Assembly: GCA_027056525.1 (NCBI GenBank)
Contig: JALUKO010000096.1
Span: 1-13,618 of the forward strand
DNA length: 13,618 nt
Direction: 5' to 3'
Origin: Helicobacteraceae bacterium
GTDB lineage: Bacteria; Campylobacterota; Campylobacteria; Campylobacterales; Sulfurimonadaceae
The position numbers and the translations under genes were made by a program. The notes under the pieces were generated by a model. The model saw only the letters and a program-made list of their open reading frames with translations, was not told where the DNA came from and searched no databases. Below are positions 1-7,981 of the stretch, piece after piece (position 1 is the stretch's first letter; each line of letters opens with the position of its first letter).

Positions 1-1595
1 ATGAGAAGAGTGATCCTTATGCTTTTTACAGCGAAGTACCTCCAAAGTCAGCTTCACGAATATGGAATCTGGAAGATTACCACTGGCATGACAATAGTTG
101 GATGCTTGAGCGTCATAAACATAATTCCAAAGATGCTCCTGTGAGTGTTTATGAAGTGCATTTGGGATCATGGAAGAGAAAACATGAAGAGCAGGAGCGT
201 TATTTAAGTTATAGAGAATTGGCAGTAGAATTGGTTCACTATGTCAAAAGTATGAACTATACACACGTTGAATTTATGCCGCTAACGGAGTACCCATATT
301 TTGGTTCGTGGGGTTATCAGGTGGTTGGATATTTTTCTGCAACGGCACGCTTTGGTGAACCTCAGGATCTTATGTACCTCATAGATACATTGCATCAAAA
401 TGGCATAGGTGTTATTATGGACTGGGTTCCTTCACATTTTGCAGTAGATATGCATGGACTTATAAACTTTGACGGGACAGCTCTTTATGAGCATGAAGAC
501 CCAAAACAGGGGTATCATCCTGAGTGGGGAAGTATTATTTTTAATTATGGCCGTAATGAGGTGAAATCATTTTTGATCTCTTCGGCAATGTTCTGGCTTG
601 AAAAGTACCATGTAGATGGCATTCGAGTAGATGCAGTCGCTTCGATGTTATACTTAGACTATGCTAGAAAAGAGGGGGAGTGGATCCCAAATAAAGATGG
701 TGGCAATGAAAATCTTGAAGCAGTTTCTTTTTTAGGCAAGCTGAATGAAAGTGTATATAACGAATACTCAGACATTATGATGATAGCAGAAGAGTCAACC
801 TCTTGGCCAATGGTGACAAAACCTACACATTTGGGTGGACTTGGTTTTGGGTTTAAATGGAATATGGGCTGGATGCATGATACTTTAAAATACATGAGTT
901 ATGATCCAATTTACCGCAAACATCACCATTCGCAGTTAACGTTTAGTATGTGGTATGCTTTTGATGAACAATTTATGTTGCCATTAAGTCACGATGAGGT
1001 GGTTCATATGAAAGGATCCCTTATCAACAAAATGCCGGGTGATGAGGAGCAAAAGTTTGCAAATCTTCGTAGTATGTATGCTTATATGATGGCACATCCG
1101 GGGAAAAAGTTACTTTTTATGGGTGGTGAAATAGCCCAATACTCAGAGTGGAACTATGAAAAAAGTATAGAGTGGCATCTTTTGAAACATCCACACCATC
1201 TAAAGCTTCAAAAGATGATGTGTGATCTTAACTCTATCTATAAAAAAGAGCGAGCTTTGTATCTTTATGATGAGAAGCGTGAGGGATTTGAATGGATCAA
1301 TGAAAATGACAGTGATCATAACTGTATAAGTTTCATACGAAAAAGTGACAAAACAGATGAAAATGTTTATGTAGTATGTAATTTTGCCAATCAAGAGCAC
1401 TCCGCATACTCCATAGGTGTCCCTTACGAGGGTGAGTACGCAGAAATATTCAATTCCCAATCAGCATACTATGGGGGGAATAACATTGGAAACCTTGGAG
1501 CGCTTTGTTCTGAAAGGATTCCCGCAAACGGGTATGATCATTCTATAAGTTTGAGCATACCGCCACTTGGTGTGATCTATCTTAAAAAAGTTTAG
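1..1595 (+). CDS. glgB: 1,4-alpha-glucan branching enzyme, 5' end cut by window edge
   Basis: Makes the alpha-1,6 branches of glycogen by cutting an alpha-1,4 chain and transferring it (GH13 family). The open frame continues to the left edge (first whole codon at base 3), so the ATG at 102 is internal: the residues before it, DPYAFYSEVPPKSAS and so on, are typical GlgB. About 530 residues are visible of the usual 630-730; most of the N-terminal carbohydrate-binding part is missing. The GH13 motifs appear in order: DWVPSHF (codons from about 420), DGIRVDA with the nucleophile Asp at 630-632, AEEST with the acid/base Glu at 789-791, and LPLSHDEVVH with His-Asp at 990-995. The C-terminal all-beta domain is complete and ends in IYLKKV. 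The gene is convergent with pgm and overlaps its last 14 bp. Upstream glgA or glgC may lie outside the window. Identity is secure. Confidence 0.96.
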   Translation, partial: EKSDPYAFYSEVPPKSASRIWNLEDYHWHDNSWMLERHKHNSKDAPVSVYEVHLGSWKRKHEEQERYLSYRELAVELVHYVKSMNYTHVEFMPLTEYPYFGSWGYQVVGYFSATARFGEPQDLMYLIDTLHQNGIGVIMDWVPSHFAVDMHGLINFDGTALYEHEDPKQGYHPEWGSIIFNYGRNEVKSFLISSAMFWLEKYHVDGIRVDAVASMLYLDYARKEGEWIPNKDGGNENLEAVSFLGKLNESVYNEYSDIMMIAEESTSWPMVTKPTHLGGLGFGFKWNMGWMHDTLKYMSYDPIYRKHHHSQLTFSMWYAFDEQFMLPLSHDEVVHMKGSLINKMPGDEEQKFANLRSMYAYMMAHPGKKLLFMGGEIAQYSEWNYEKSIEWHLLKHPHHLKLQKMMCDLNSIYKKERALYLYDEKREGFEWINENDSDHNCISFIRKSDKTDENVYVVCNFANQEHSAYSIGVPYEGEYAEIFNSQSAYYGGNNIGNLGALCSERIPANGYDHSISLSIPPLGVIYLKKV

Positions 1596-3216
1596 CGACC
1601 ATCTTTTGTGCTTCGTTTTGTATAGCTTTTAGGTGCTCTTCATCTAAAAAGCTTTCGGCATAAATCTTGTAAATATCTTCTGTTCCGGAAGGTCTAAGAG
1701 CAAACCATCCATTTTTTGCGACAACTTTAAGACCGCCTATGGGTGCGTTGTTGCCCGGTGCATTTGTTAAAATAGCTTCGATCTTCTCACCTGCAAGTGT
1801 CTGCTCTTTGACATCATCAGGAGAAAGATTTTTTAAGATCTTTTTTTGCTCATCATTTGCCGGAGCATCGATCCTTGCATATATGGGTGCCCCGAATTTC
1901 TTTGTGAGTTCTTGATAATGCTCACCCGGATCACGACCTGTTTTTGTCAAAATTTCTGCTGCCAACAGATTCATGATAATCCCGTCTTTGTCTGTGGACC
2001 ATACAGTGCCGTCTTTTCGAAGGAAGCTTGCACCGGCACTCTCTTCACCACAAAAAAAGATCTTGCCTTGAAGTAGATCATCTACAAACCATTTAAAGCC
2101 AACAGGAACCTCTATAACTTTTTTATCTAAATCACTTGCAACTCTGTCTATCATAGAACTGCTTACAAGTGTTTTGCCGATACTTAAGTTTTTACTCCAC
2201 TGAGGGCGGTTCTGCGCTAGATAGTTTATGGCAACACTAAGATAGTGGTTTGGATTCATCAGCCCGACACTTTTTGTAACTATACCGTGTCGATCAAAAT
2301 CGGTGTCGTTACCAAATGCTATGTCAAAGTTATCTTTCATGGCGACAAGTCCTGCCATGGCATAGGGTGATGAACAGTCCATTCTTATTTTTCCATCTTT
2401 GTCACAATGCATAAAAGAGAAAGTTGAGTCAAGTGTGTCATGGAAGATCTCCATGTTGAGTCCATAATACTCCTTGATAGCACTGTAGTATGCCATCCCT
2501 GAGCCACCCATTGCATCAGCACCAATCTTTATACCTGAGGTGGCTATGCTTTTCATATCTATGACATTTTCAAGATCTTTTACGTAAGGTGTAACATAGT
2601 CATATTGCTTAATATGAATAGATTTAAGCGCATCTTTGAGTGAAAGTTTTACAACATCTTTGAGTCCATCTTCCATGATGGCATTGGAGCGTTTCTCTAT
2701 CCAGCCCGTTACATCCGTATCTGCAGGGCCACCATGTGGAGTGTTGTACTTAAACCCACCGTCACTGGGAGGATTGTGAGATGGTGTAATAACTATACCG
2801 TCACTTTTTGCGTTTGCATTTTTGTTGTACTCTAAGATAGCATGGGAGATTACAGGCGTTGGTGTATAGGCAAAATCTTTTGCCATATATACCTCGATTT
2901 TATTGGCTGCAAGAACTTGCAGAGCACTGATTTGAGCCGGGTATGAAAGAGCATGGGTATCCATACCTATAAATAGGGGACCGTCAATACCGGCATATTT
3001 TCTATAATCACAAACAGCTTGGGTAACTGCGAGTATATGCGTCTCGTTAAAACTGTTTTTGAGTGAAGAACCACGGTGCCCTGATGTTCCAAAGCTGATA
3101 CACTCAGAACTGTTTGCCGTATCTGGAGTACGTGTGTAGTAAGCTGAGATCAACTCAGAGATATTTACCAAAATTGTTTTGGGTGCCAGTTTTGCCGCAT
3201 ACGGGTGTAAACTCAT
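1582..3216 (-). CDS. pgm: Phosphoglucomutase (alpha-D-glucose phosphate-specific)
   Basis: Interconverts glucose-1-phosphate and glucose-6-phosphate in the cytoplasm, linking glycogen turnover to central metabolism. The 544 residues match the length of E. coli Pgm (546) and align without visible gaps from the N-terminal SFGTSGHRGS on. Key sites: phosphoserine Ser146 in TPSHNPP; Mg-binding Asp304, 306 and 308 in GNDTDFDRHG; sugar-binding loop GEESAGAS (390-397); phosphate-binding RPSGTEDIYKIY (508-519). This is the E. coli Pgm type, not the bifunctional PMM/PGM type. The ATG at 3216 is preceded by AAAGG six bases upstream. It lies opposite to its metabolic partners, divergent from gap-pgi-glgP across 116 bp and convergent with glgB, so it is probably transcribed alone. 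No key residue is missing. Confidence 0.97.
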   Translation of the reverse strand: MSLHPYAAKLAPKTILVNISELISAYYTRTPDTANSSECISFGTSGHRGSSLKNSFNETHILAVTQAVCDYRKYAGIDGPLFIGMDTHALSYPAQISALQVLAANKIEVYMAKDFAYTPTPVISHAILEYNKNANAKSDGIVITPSHNPPSDGGFKYNTPHGGPADTDVTGWIEKRSNAIMEDGLKDVVKLSLKDALKSIHIKQYDYVTPYVKDLENVIDMKSIATSGIKIGADAMGGSGMAYYSAIKEYYGLNMEIFHDTLDSTFSFMHCDKDGKIRMDCSSPYAMAGLVAMKDNFDIAFGNDTDFDRHGIVTKSVGLMNPNHYLSVAINYLAQNRPQWSKNLSIGKTLVSSSMIDRVASDLDKKVIEVPVGFKWFVDDLLQGKIFFCGEESAGASFLRKDGTVWSTDKDGIIMNLLAAEILTKTGRDPGEHYQELTKKFGAPIYARIDAPANDEQKKILKNLSPDDVKEQTLAGEKIEAILTNAPGNNAPIGGLKVVAKNGWFALRPSGTEDIYKIYAESFLDEEHLKAIQNEAQKMVAKLF

Positions 3217-3238
3217 TGTGTGCCTTTGTGAAGATTTT

Positions 3239-3269
3239 AAAAGTATCGATAAAAAATAGCAATACTTTT
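3239..3269. repeat. 8-bp inverted repeat in the pgm-gap divergent region
   Basis: AAAAGTAT (3239-3246) is repeated as its exact reverse complement ATACTTTT (3262-3269), separated by 15 bp. It sits within the pgm 5' untranslated region, between the pgm start and the TATAAT-like hexamers further right. As an RNA hairpin it would be very weak (mostly A-U, long loop), so a protein-binding site is the more natural reading; no regulator is identified. Confidence 0.4.
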
Positions 3270-3284
3270 GTAACTTTTTATGTT

Positions 3285-3306
3285 TATAATTGTATTATTA
3301 TACAAT
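3285..3306. promoter_or_regulatory. Overlapping divergent -10 hexamers and an 18-bp dyad between pgm and gap
   Basis: A perfect TATAAT lies on the plus strand (3285-3290), 42 bp before the gap ATG, and another on the minus strand (3302-3297), 80 bp before the pgm ATG. Both overlap the dyad ATTGTATTATTATACAAT (3289-3306), which has perfect 7-bp arms and a 4-bp centre. No good -35 is seen for either hexamer, which is common for sigma-70 promoters of Campylobacterota. The region is very AT-rich, so the hexamers could be chance; the dyad makes a shared control site plausible. Confidence 0.45.
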
Positions 3307-3332
3307 AACTAATATGTAAAAAGGATTCTTTT

Positions 3333-4328
3333 ATGGCAATAAAAGCAGCAATCAACGGAACAGGCAGAATAGGGATGATAGTCGCAAAGATTATTACTGA
3401 ACGTGACGATATCGAACTTGTAGCGATCAACACAACGGCTACACCTAAAATGCTTGAGTATCTTTTTAAATATGACAGTGTTCATCGTGGTGTAGAAGCG
3501 AAGGTACTTGATGAGAACACTATCATGATTAATGGAAAAAAAGTAACTATGTTCAGTACTCGTGACCCTGAAGAACTTGACTTTGGTTCTGTCGGTGCTG
3601 AAGTTGTCGTAGAGTGTACGGGTGTGTTTTTAACGACTGAAAAAGCGCAGGCATATTTGAAAAACGGTGTCAAAAAAGTTGTGATGTCCGCACCGGCAAA
3701 AGATGACACTCCTACTTATGTACTTAATATCAATACGGATGACTATAAAGGTGAAGCGATCATCTCCAATGCGAGCTGTACGACGAACTGTCTTGCTCCT
3801 ATATGTAAAGTTCTAGATGATGCTTTTGGAATTGACAATGGTCTCATGACAACGATCCACTCCTACACGAATGACCAAAATGTTCTCGATGTTAAACATA
3901 ATAAAGATCAACGCCGTGCTCGTGCTGCAGCTGTGAACATGATCCCTACAACAACGGGAGCAGCCAAGGCTATAGCGCTTGTTATGCCTCAACTCAAAGG
4001 AAAACTCAACGGTTATGCTATGCGTGTGCCGACTCCTGATGTTTCTGTTGTTGATTTGACGGTGAATCTGAAAAAAGATGTAACAAAAGAAGATATCGAC
4101 AAAGCGTTTGAAGATGCGGCGAAAACGAACTTCAAAGGGCTTATTGAGATCGACCATGACAAAAGAGTTTCAAGCGATTTTATAGGTTCTACATACAGTT
4201 CAACATATGTGCCGGATATGACGAGTGTGGTTAATGGTAACACCGTAAAGGTTCTTGCATGGTATGACAATGAGTGGGGTTACAGCTCTCGTCTTGTAGA
4301 TATGTGTGTACTTGTTGGAAATAGATAA
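3333..4328 (+). CDS. gap: Glyceraldehyde-3-phosphate dehydrogenase (phosphorylating)
   Basis: Interconverts glyceraldehyde-3-phosphate and 1,3-bisphosphoglycerate with NAD(P)(H). It has 331 residues, the normal length. The N-terminal Rossmann motif is NGTGRIG (8-14); the catalytic Cys149 is in SNASCTTNC and His176 in TIHSYTND; the C-terminal WYDNEWGYS is intact. Coenzyme-site residues are unusual: position 34, normally the Asp that binds the adenosine ribose of NAD (E. coli AIND), is Thr (AINT). The loop that reads LDLPH in Bacillus stearothermophilus reads LDVKH here, followed by a one-residue insertion. Both changes point away from strict NAD use. The ATG at 3333 has AAGGA seven bases upstream. 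It is the first gene of gap-pgi-glgP; its TAA shares one base with the pgi ATG. Function as GAPDH is sure; coenzyme preference is inferred. Confidence 0.96.
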   Translation: MAIKAAINGTGRIGMIVAKIITERDDIELVAINTTATPKMLEYLFKYDSVHRGVEAKVLDENTIMINGKKVTMFSTRDPEELDFGSVGAEVVVECTGVFLTTEKAQAYLKNGVKKVVMSAPAKDDTPTYVLNINTDDYKGEAIISNASCTTNCLAPICKVLDDAFGIDNGLMTTIHSYTNDQNVLDVKHNKDQRRARAAAVNMIPTTTGAAKAIALVMPQLKGKLNGYAMRVPTPDVSVVDLTVNLKKDVTKEDIDKAFEDAAKTNFKGLIEIDHDKRVSSDFIGSTYSSTYVPDMTSVVNGNTVKVLAWYDNEWGYSSRLVDMCVLVGNR

Positions 4329-5602
4329 TGTTACATTTCAGCCGTGACTTCGATTTTGAAGAAACGGCATCTCAAAAAAAAACCATAGAAGATGCTTTTG
4401 CAGCTCTTCTTAAAGAACATAAAGAGGGGTTTGTCGGGTATTATGACCTGCCAAAGAACTCTTTAGATATTGTACATGATGTTAAAAAGTTCACGCAAGA
4501 GAGTGAGCTTCTGAGTTCTGACCTTATTAGCGATATAGCTGTTATCGGTATTGGGGGTTCTTCTTTGGGCATAAAAGCTGTAGATTCTTTTATCTCATCA
4601 AAAAAAACAGCTTCAAGAAAACTTCATTTTTTTGAAAATTCTGATCCACTTGATATTTCGCAAAACTTGGCACAGTTAGAAAAGAAGAGCACTCTTTTTG
4701 TTGTTATCTCAAAATCCGGTTCAACTATTGAGACAACTTCTATATTTAAAACTGTCCTCGAACATTTTCATATTGATTTGAAAAGTGCCCAAAGTGAGCA
4801 TATTGTTGTTATTACCGATAAAGGCTCGTCACTTTCAGAGTTCGCTAAAGATTATAAGATTAAACAATTTAATATACCAAACAATGTAGGGGGTAGGTTT
4901 TCTGTGTTGAGTGCTGTTGGTGTGGTGCCGCTTACTTTAGCCGGTTACGATACTCTCTCTCTTCTTAAGGGAGCCGATGCTTTTGTTGAGCGTTTTTTTC
5001 AAAAAAAAGAGAATCATATATTGCAAAAAGCCTGTTTTATGTATGAACACGCCAAAGAGTACCCCATAAATGTAGTGTTTTCTTATGCAACTTATTTACA
5101 AAACTTAACAAAATGGTATGTGCAATTATGGGGAGAATCTCTCGGTAAAATTGATATGAACAATCATCATGTCGGTTTAACACCAATAGGGCTGATAGGT
5201 GCAGTGGATCAGCACTCTTTTTTACAGCTTCTTATAGAAGGTCCAAAAGACAAGAGTGTTACATTTATCTGTATTGAAGATTTTGAAAATGATCTGCAGA
5301 TTCCAGATATTTCACTCAAACACATAGAAAAAACTGATTTTATAAACGGCAGTAGTTTCAATACGCTTATAAATGCACAATGCGAGGCAACCAAAGAGAG
5401 CCTTGTAAATAGTGGTGTTGCAGTTGATACCATAGCCATGGATAAAATAAACGAATCAAACATAGGTGCAATGATTATCTACTTTGAGCTTTTGACCTCT
5501 TTACTTGGAGCTATGTTTAAGATCAACACTTATGATCAACCGGGCGTGGAGCTTGGTAAAAATATTTTATATGAAAAATTTCACAAAACTAAGGACAATT
5601 AA
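4328..5602 (+). CDS. pgi: Glucose-6-phosphate isomerase, short Campylobacter-type
   Basis: Interconverts fructose-6-phosphate and glucose-6-phosphate in the cytoplasm. At 424 residues it belongs to the compact bacterial form, close to Campylobacter Pgi (about 400), and much shorter than E. coli Pgi (549). Two SIS-type sugar-phosphate sites are visible: GIGGSSLG (74-81) and SKSGST (128-133). Further landmarks are GGRFS (188-192), the catalytic Glu270 in WGES, His296 in VDQHSFLQL, and the C-terminal catalytic Lys411 in DQPGVELGK. The start overlaps the gap stop by one base (TAATG) with only a weak GGAA upstream, suggesting translational coupling. Its own TAA overlaps the next ATG in the same way. 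A run of nine A (4374-4382) encodes part of QKKT near the N-terminus. Identity is secure. Confidence 0.95.
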   Translation: MLHFSRDFDFEETASQKKTIEDAFAALLKEHKEGFVGYYDLPKNSLDIVHDVKKFTQESELLSSDLISDIAVIGIGGSSLGIKAVDSFISSKKTASRKLHFFENSDPLDISQNLAQLEKKSTLFVVISKSGSTIETTSIFKTVLEHFHIDLKSAQSEHIVVITDKGSSLSEFAKDYKIKQFNIPNNVGGRFSVLSAVGVVPLTLAGYDTLSLLKGADAFVERFFQKKENHILQKACFMYEHAKEYPINVVFSYATYLQNLTKWYVQLWGESLGKIDMNNHHVGLTPIGLIGAVDQHSFLQLLIEGPKDKSVTFICIEDFENDLQIPDISLKHIEKTDFINGSSFNTLINAQCEATKESLVNSGVAVDTIAMDKINESNIGAMIIYFELLTSLLGAMFKINTYDQPGVELGKNILYEKFHKTKDN

Positions 5603-7242
5603 TGGTACTTCACGACTATAAGTTCGACAAAAAGTATAAAAAAAGTGTAGCCTACTTTTCTATGGAGTTTGCTATACACCAAGCATTGAAAATATACTCC
5701 GGTGGACTTGGCTTTTTAGCAGGTTCCCATATGCGAAGTGCATATGATCTCAAACAAAATGTTGTTGGTGTCGGAATACTGTGGAGTTTTGGTTACTACG
5801 ATCAAGATCGCCATGAAGATAGAAGTTTAAAAGCGGACTTTATTAGAAAACATTACTATTTTCTTGAAGATCTTGGCATACAGGCAACTGTCAATATACA
5901 CTCACAAGATGTTCATATTAAGGCATTTTACCTTTCATCTGATGTTTTTGGTTCAGCACCTTTAATCTTGCTCTCAACTGATATACCGGAAAATGACTTT
6001 TTGGCTCGCACCATTACACACAAGTTATACGATGCCAATGAGGAAACACGCATATCTCAAGAGATTGTACTTGGTATTGGTGGTGTAAAAGTTTTAGAAG
6101 CTCTAAAGCAAAAAATAGAGATATACCATATGAATGAGGGACATGCTCTTCCTCTTGTATATGAACTGTATGCCAACAGATTCCAAGATATGCAAAAAGT
6201 TAAAGAACATGTTGTGTTTACGACGCATACGCCAGAAGATGCAGGTAATGAACAGCACAATATTCATCTGCTTCAGAAGTTTGGTTTTTTTAACGGACTC
6301 GATATGCAGACTGTACGTGAGATCACTATGGTTGATGGGGAGTCTTTCAATCTTACAGTAGGAGCATTGCGTGCTTCTAAAATGACAAATGCTGTTTCAC
6401 GCTTTCATGGAGAGGTCGCAAATAGAATGTGGAAAGATTGCAAGGGTCGTTCAGAGATCATTTATATAACAAATGCTCAAAACAGCCGTTTTTGGACAGA
6501 CAAAGGTATGCGCAGGGCACTGGAAGATAAAGATGATTATGAGCTTGTAGCTCGTAAAAAGCACTTGAAACGTGTTTTGTTTAATATAGTAGCTGATCAA
6601 ACCGGAAAAATGTTTGATCATGATGTTTTGACCATAGTTTGGGCTAGACGTTTTGCTGAGTATAAACGACCAGGTTTACTTAAACAAGATTTTGATCGTT
6701 TTAAACGACTTCTAAAAGATCCTGAGAGACCTATACAAGTTATTTGGGCAGGGAAACCTTACCCCTTTGATGTTAATGCCGTAAATACATTTAATGAGCT
6801 TATATATCTTGGTCATGATCTTAAAAATATGGCAGTTCTAACAGGCTATGAACTTGAACTTTCCCATAACCTTAAAAAGGGTAGTGACGTTTGGTTAAAT
6901 ACTCCGCGTGTTTCTCGTGAGGCAAGTGGTACAAGTGGTATGACAGCGAGTATGAATGGTTCCATACATTTTTCTACTGATGATGGTTGGCATCCTGAAT
7001 TTGCCAAACATGGTGTAAACTCTTTTACTATTCCTCCGATCGATCATGATAAGCCTGTAGAAGAACAAGACTATGAAGACAATAAAAACCTGATGGACAT
7101 ACTTGAAAATGAGATCATTCCAATGTACTATGATAAGCCTAAAAAATGGACAAAACTGATGAAAACAGCTATGAGAGATGTTGTTCCTACTTTTGATTCT
7201 GACCGTATGGCTGATGAGTATTATACTAAACTATACAAATAA
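5602..7242 (+). CDS. glgP: Short GT35-type glycogen phosphorylase-like GT-B glycosyltransferase lacking the PLP lysine
   Basis: Member of the short (about 550-residue) alpha-glucan phosphorylase group; no regulatory N-terminal extension. Phosphorylases release glucose-1-phosphate from alpha-1,4-glucan using PLP. Landmarks: SVAYFSMEFAIHQ (15-27), IYSGGLGFLAGSHMRSA (31-47), YHMNEGHALPL (175-185), TTHTPEDAGNE (207-217), WARRFAEYKR (347-356) holding the equivalents of rabbit Arg569, Tyr573 and Lys574, and AGK (383-385). The motif normally reading GTxxMK, whose Lys forms the PLP Schiff base, reads GTSGMTASMNG here, with Thr448 (codon ACA, 6943-6945). The protein may therefore be PLP-independent, perhaps a sugar-nucleotide glucosyltransferase or a dead homologue; the symbol marks family, not proven activity. 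The ATG overlaps the pgi stop and has AAGGA six bases upstream. Last gene of its operon, followed by a hairpin. Confidence 0.85.
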   Translation: MVLHDYKFDKKYKKSVAYFSMEFAIHQALKIYSGGLGFLAGSHMRSAYDLKQNVVGVGILWSFGYYDQDRHEDRSLKADFIRKHYYFLEDLGIQATVNIHSQDVHIKAFYLSSDVFGSAPLILLSTDIPENDFLARTITHKLYDANEETRISQEIVLGIGGVKVLEALKQKIEIYHMNEGHALPLVYELYANRFQDMQKVKEHVVFTTHTPEDAGNEQHNIHLLQKFGFFNGLDMQTVREITMVDGESFNLTVGALRASKMTNAVSRFHGEVANRMWKDCKGRSEIIYITNAQNSRFWTDKGMRRALEDKDDYELVARKKHLKRVLFNIVADQTGKMFDHDVLTIVWARRFAEYKRPGLLKQDFDRFKRLLKDPERPIQVIWAGKPYPFDVNAVNTFNELIYLGHDLKNMAVLTGYELELSHNLKKGSDVWLNTPRVSREASGTSGMTASMNGSIHFSTDDGWHPEFAKHGVNSFTIPPIDHDKPVEEQDYEDNKNLMDILENEIIPMYYDKPKKWTKLMKTAMRDVVPTFDSDRMADEYYTKLYK

Positions 7243-7260
7243 TTGAGCGATCTCTACAGA

Positions 7261-7287
7261 GAGTGGGTGTTGAGCCCGCTCCATTTT
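7261..7287 (+). terminator. Probable rho-independent terminator of gap-pgi-glgP
   Basis: GAGTGGG (7261-7267) can pair with CCCGCTC (7275-7281) through six Watson-Crick pairs and one G-U pair around a 7-base loop, followed by CATTTT. It begins 19 bp after the glgP stop. The stem is GC-rich against an AT-rich background, but the T run is short, so termination may be incomplete. Confidence 0.55.
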
Positions 7288-7396
7288 GCTATAGCTTAGT
7301 AAACTTCTTTTCTGTGTGCAATTCTAATCACTAAGATTGTAAACACTCTCTTAATTAGGACAGTTGAAATCGGAAGAATTTATCTGTTGATTGTAC
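7288..7396. other. Convergent intergenic remainder
   Basis: This is the rest of the 154-bp gap between the convergent ends of glgP and the transglutaminase-like gene. I see no open frame, tRNA or strong hairpin. No clear terminator for the minus-strand operon is visible here; the hairpin at 7261-7281, read leftward, lacks a T run. Confidence 0.5.
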
Positions 7397-7981
7397 TTAT
7401 TTAAACTCTTTTATATCTGGAAAATTTGCCACCATATCAGCATAGCATCTGTTGTTTTGTAAAGCTTGTATCACTTCTGGAAGTGGGTCTGCATAAAGCT
7501 GTTTTATGTCATACTCATTTTCTTGTGGAGCAAATGCAAGCTTCTCAACAGGTGGCGTAAACTGGGCATCTACACCTTCCTTGTTTCCCCGTGCATCGAT
7601 TTTGTACCATCCATAGGCTTTGAGATACACCGCATTGAGCCCATGTAGGCAATAAACTCCCTCTTCATACTCGCTACAAGAAAGGCGTTGATAACAAAAC
7701 GCAGTAGGGATGCTGTTTGCACGCAATAGCGCTGCAAGTAAAATCGCTTTGGCATAACACCAGCCCGTTTTATGTTGTAACACTTCACTCGCTTTACAAG
7801 TAATTATGTCATCTTTGAAATCTCCACTGTGCCGAATCTCATCTCGAACAAATTCAAAGCAATTTTTGGCTATTTCAGTGTCATTTTTGCAGTTTTTTGC
7901 AAGTTTGTTAGCAAGCTTTATTAGCTCTTCATTTGAGAAATCTACTATCTCTGTTACTTGTAGATAATAGTTCAACTCCAT
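7397..7981 (-). CDS. Transglutaminase-like cysteine protein (putative peptidase/amidase)
   Basis: A 194-residue protein of the transglutaminase-like superfamily. The Cys-His-Asp triad can be read directly: Cys75 in KTGWCYAKAILLAALLR, His113 in CLHGLNAVYL, and Asp129 in YKIDARGN. The Cys lies at the head of a helix rich in Ala and Leu, as the fold requires. Bacterial members act as cysteine peptidases, amidases or peptide N-glycanase relatives; the substrate here is unknown. No signal peptide or membrane segment is present, so it should be cytoplasmic. The ATG at 7981 lies inside the last codons of the methyltransferase gene (10-bp overlap), with GAGG eight to ten bases upstream, so the two are co-translated. 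Last gene of the leftward run. Fold assignment is firm; role is unknown. Confidence 0.85.
   Translation of the reverse strand: MELNYYLQVTEIVDFSNEELIKLANKLAKNCKNDTEIAKNCFEFVRDEIRHSGDFKDDIITCKASEVLQHKTGWCYAKAILLAALLRANSIPTAFCYQRLSCSEYEEGVYCLHGLNAVYLKAYGWYKIDARGNKEGVDAQFTPPVEKLAFAPQENEYDIKQLYADPLPEVIQALQNNRCYADMVANFPDIKEFK

Noticed and set aside
102..104. ATG at 102 as the true start of glgB.
   Set aside because: The frame is open and GlgB-like before it, up to the window edge.
3813..4157. Open frame of 114 codons on the minus strand inside gap.
   Set aside because: It lies wholly within a highly conserved enzyme gene, resembles no family I know, and has no promoter or neighbour logic.
4374..4382. 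Run of nine A near the start of pgi, as a phase-variation or slippage tract.
   Set aside because: It encodes lysines in an AT-rich genome, phase tracts in this phylum are usually G/C, and a shift would simply destroy a housekeeping gene.
7261..7281. The GC-rich stem after glgP as part of a tRNA or small RNA gene.
   Set aside because: No T-loop consensus, anticodon arm or acceptor stem; a terminator hairpin explains it.
7243..7396. Possible relic of an insertion-sequence end (GTAAAC and GGACAG in a spacing like IS256-type ends).
   Set aside because: No matching inverted copy, target duplication or transposase remnant is in the window; the likeness is too short.
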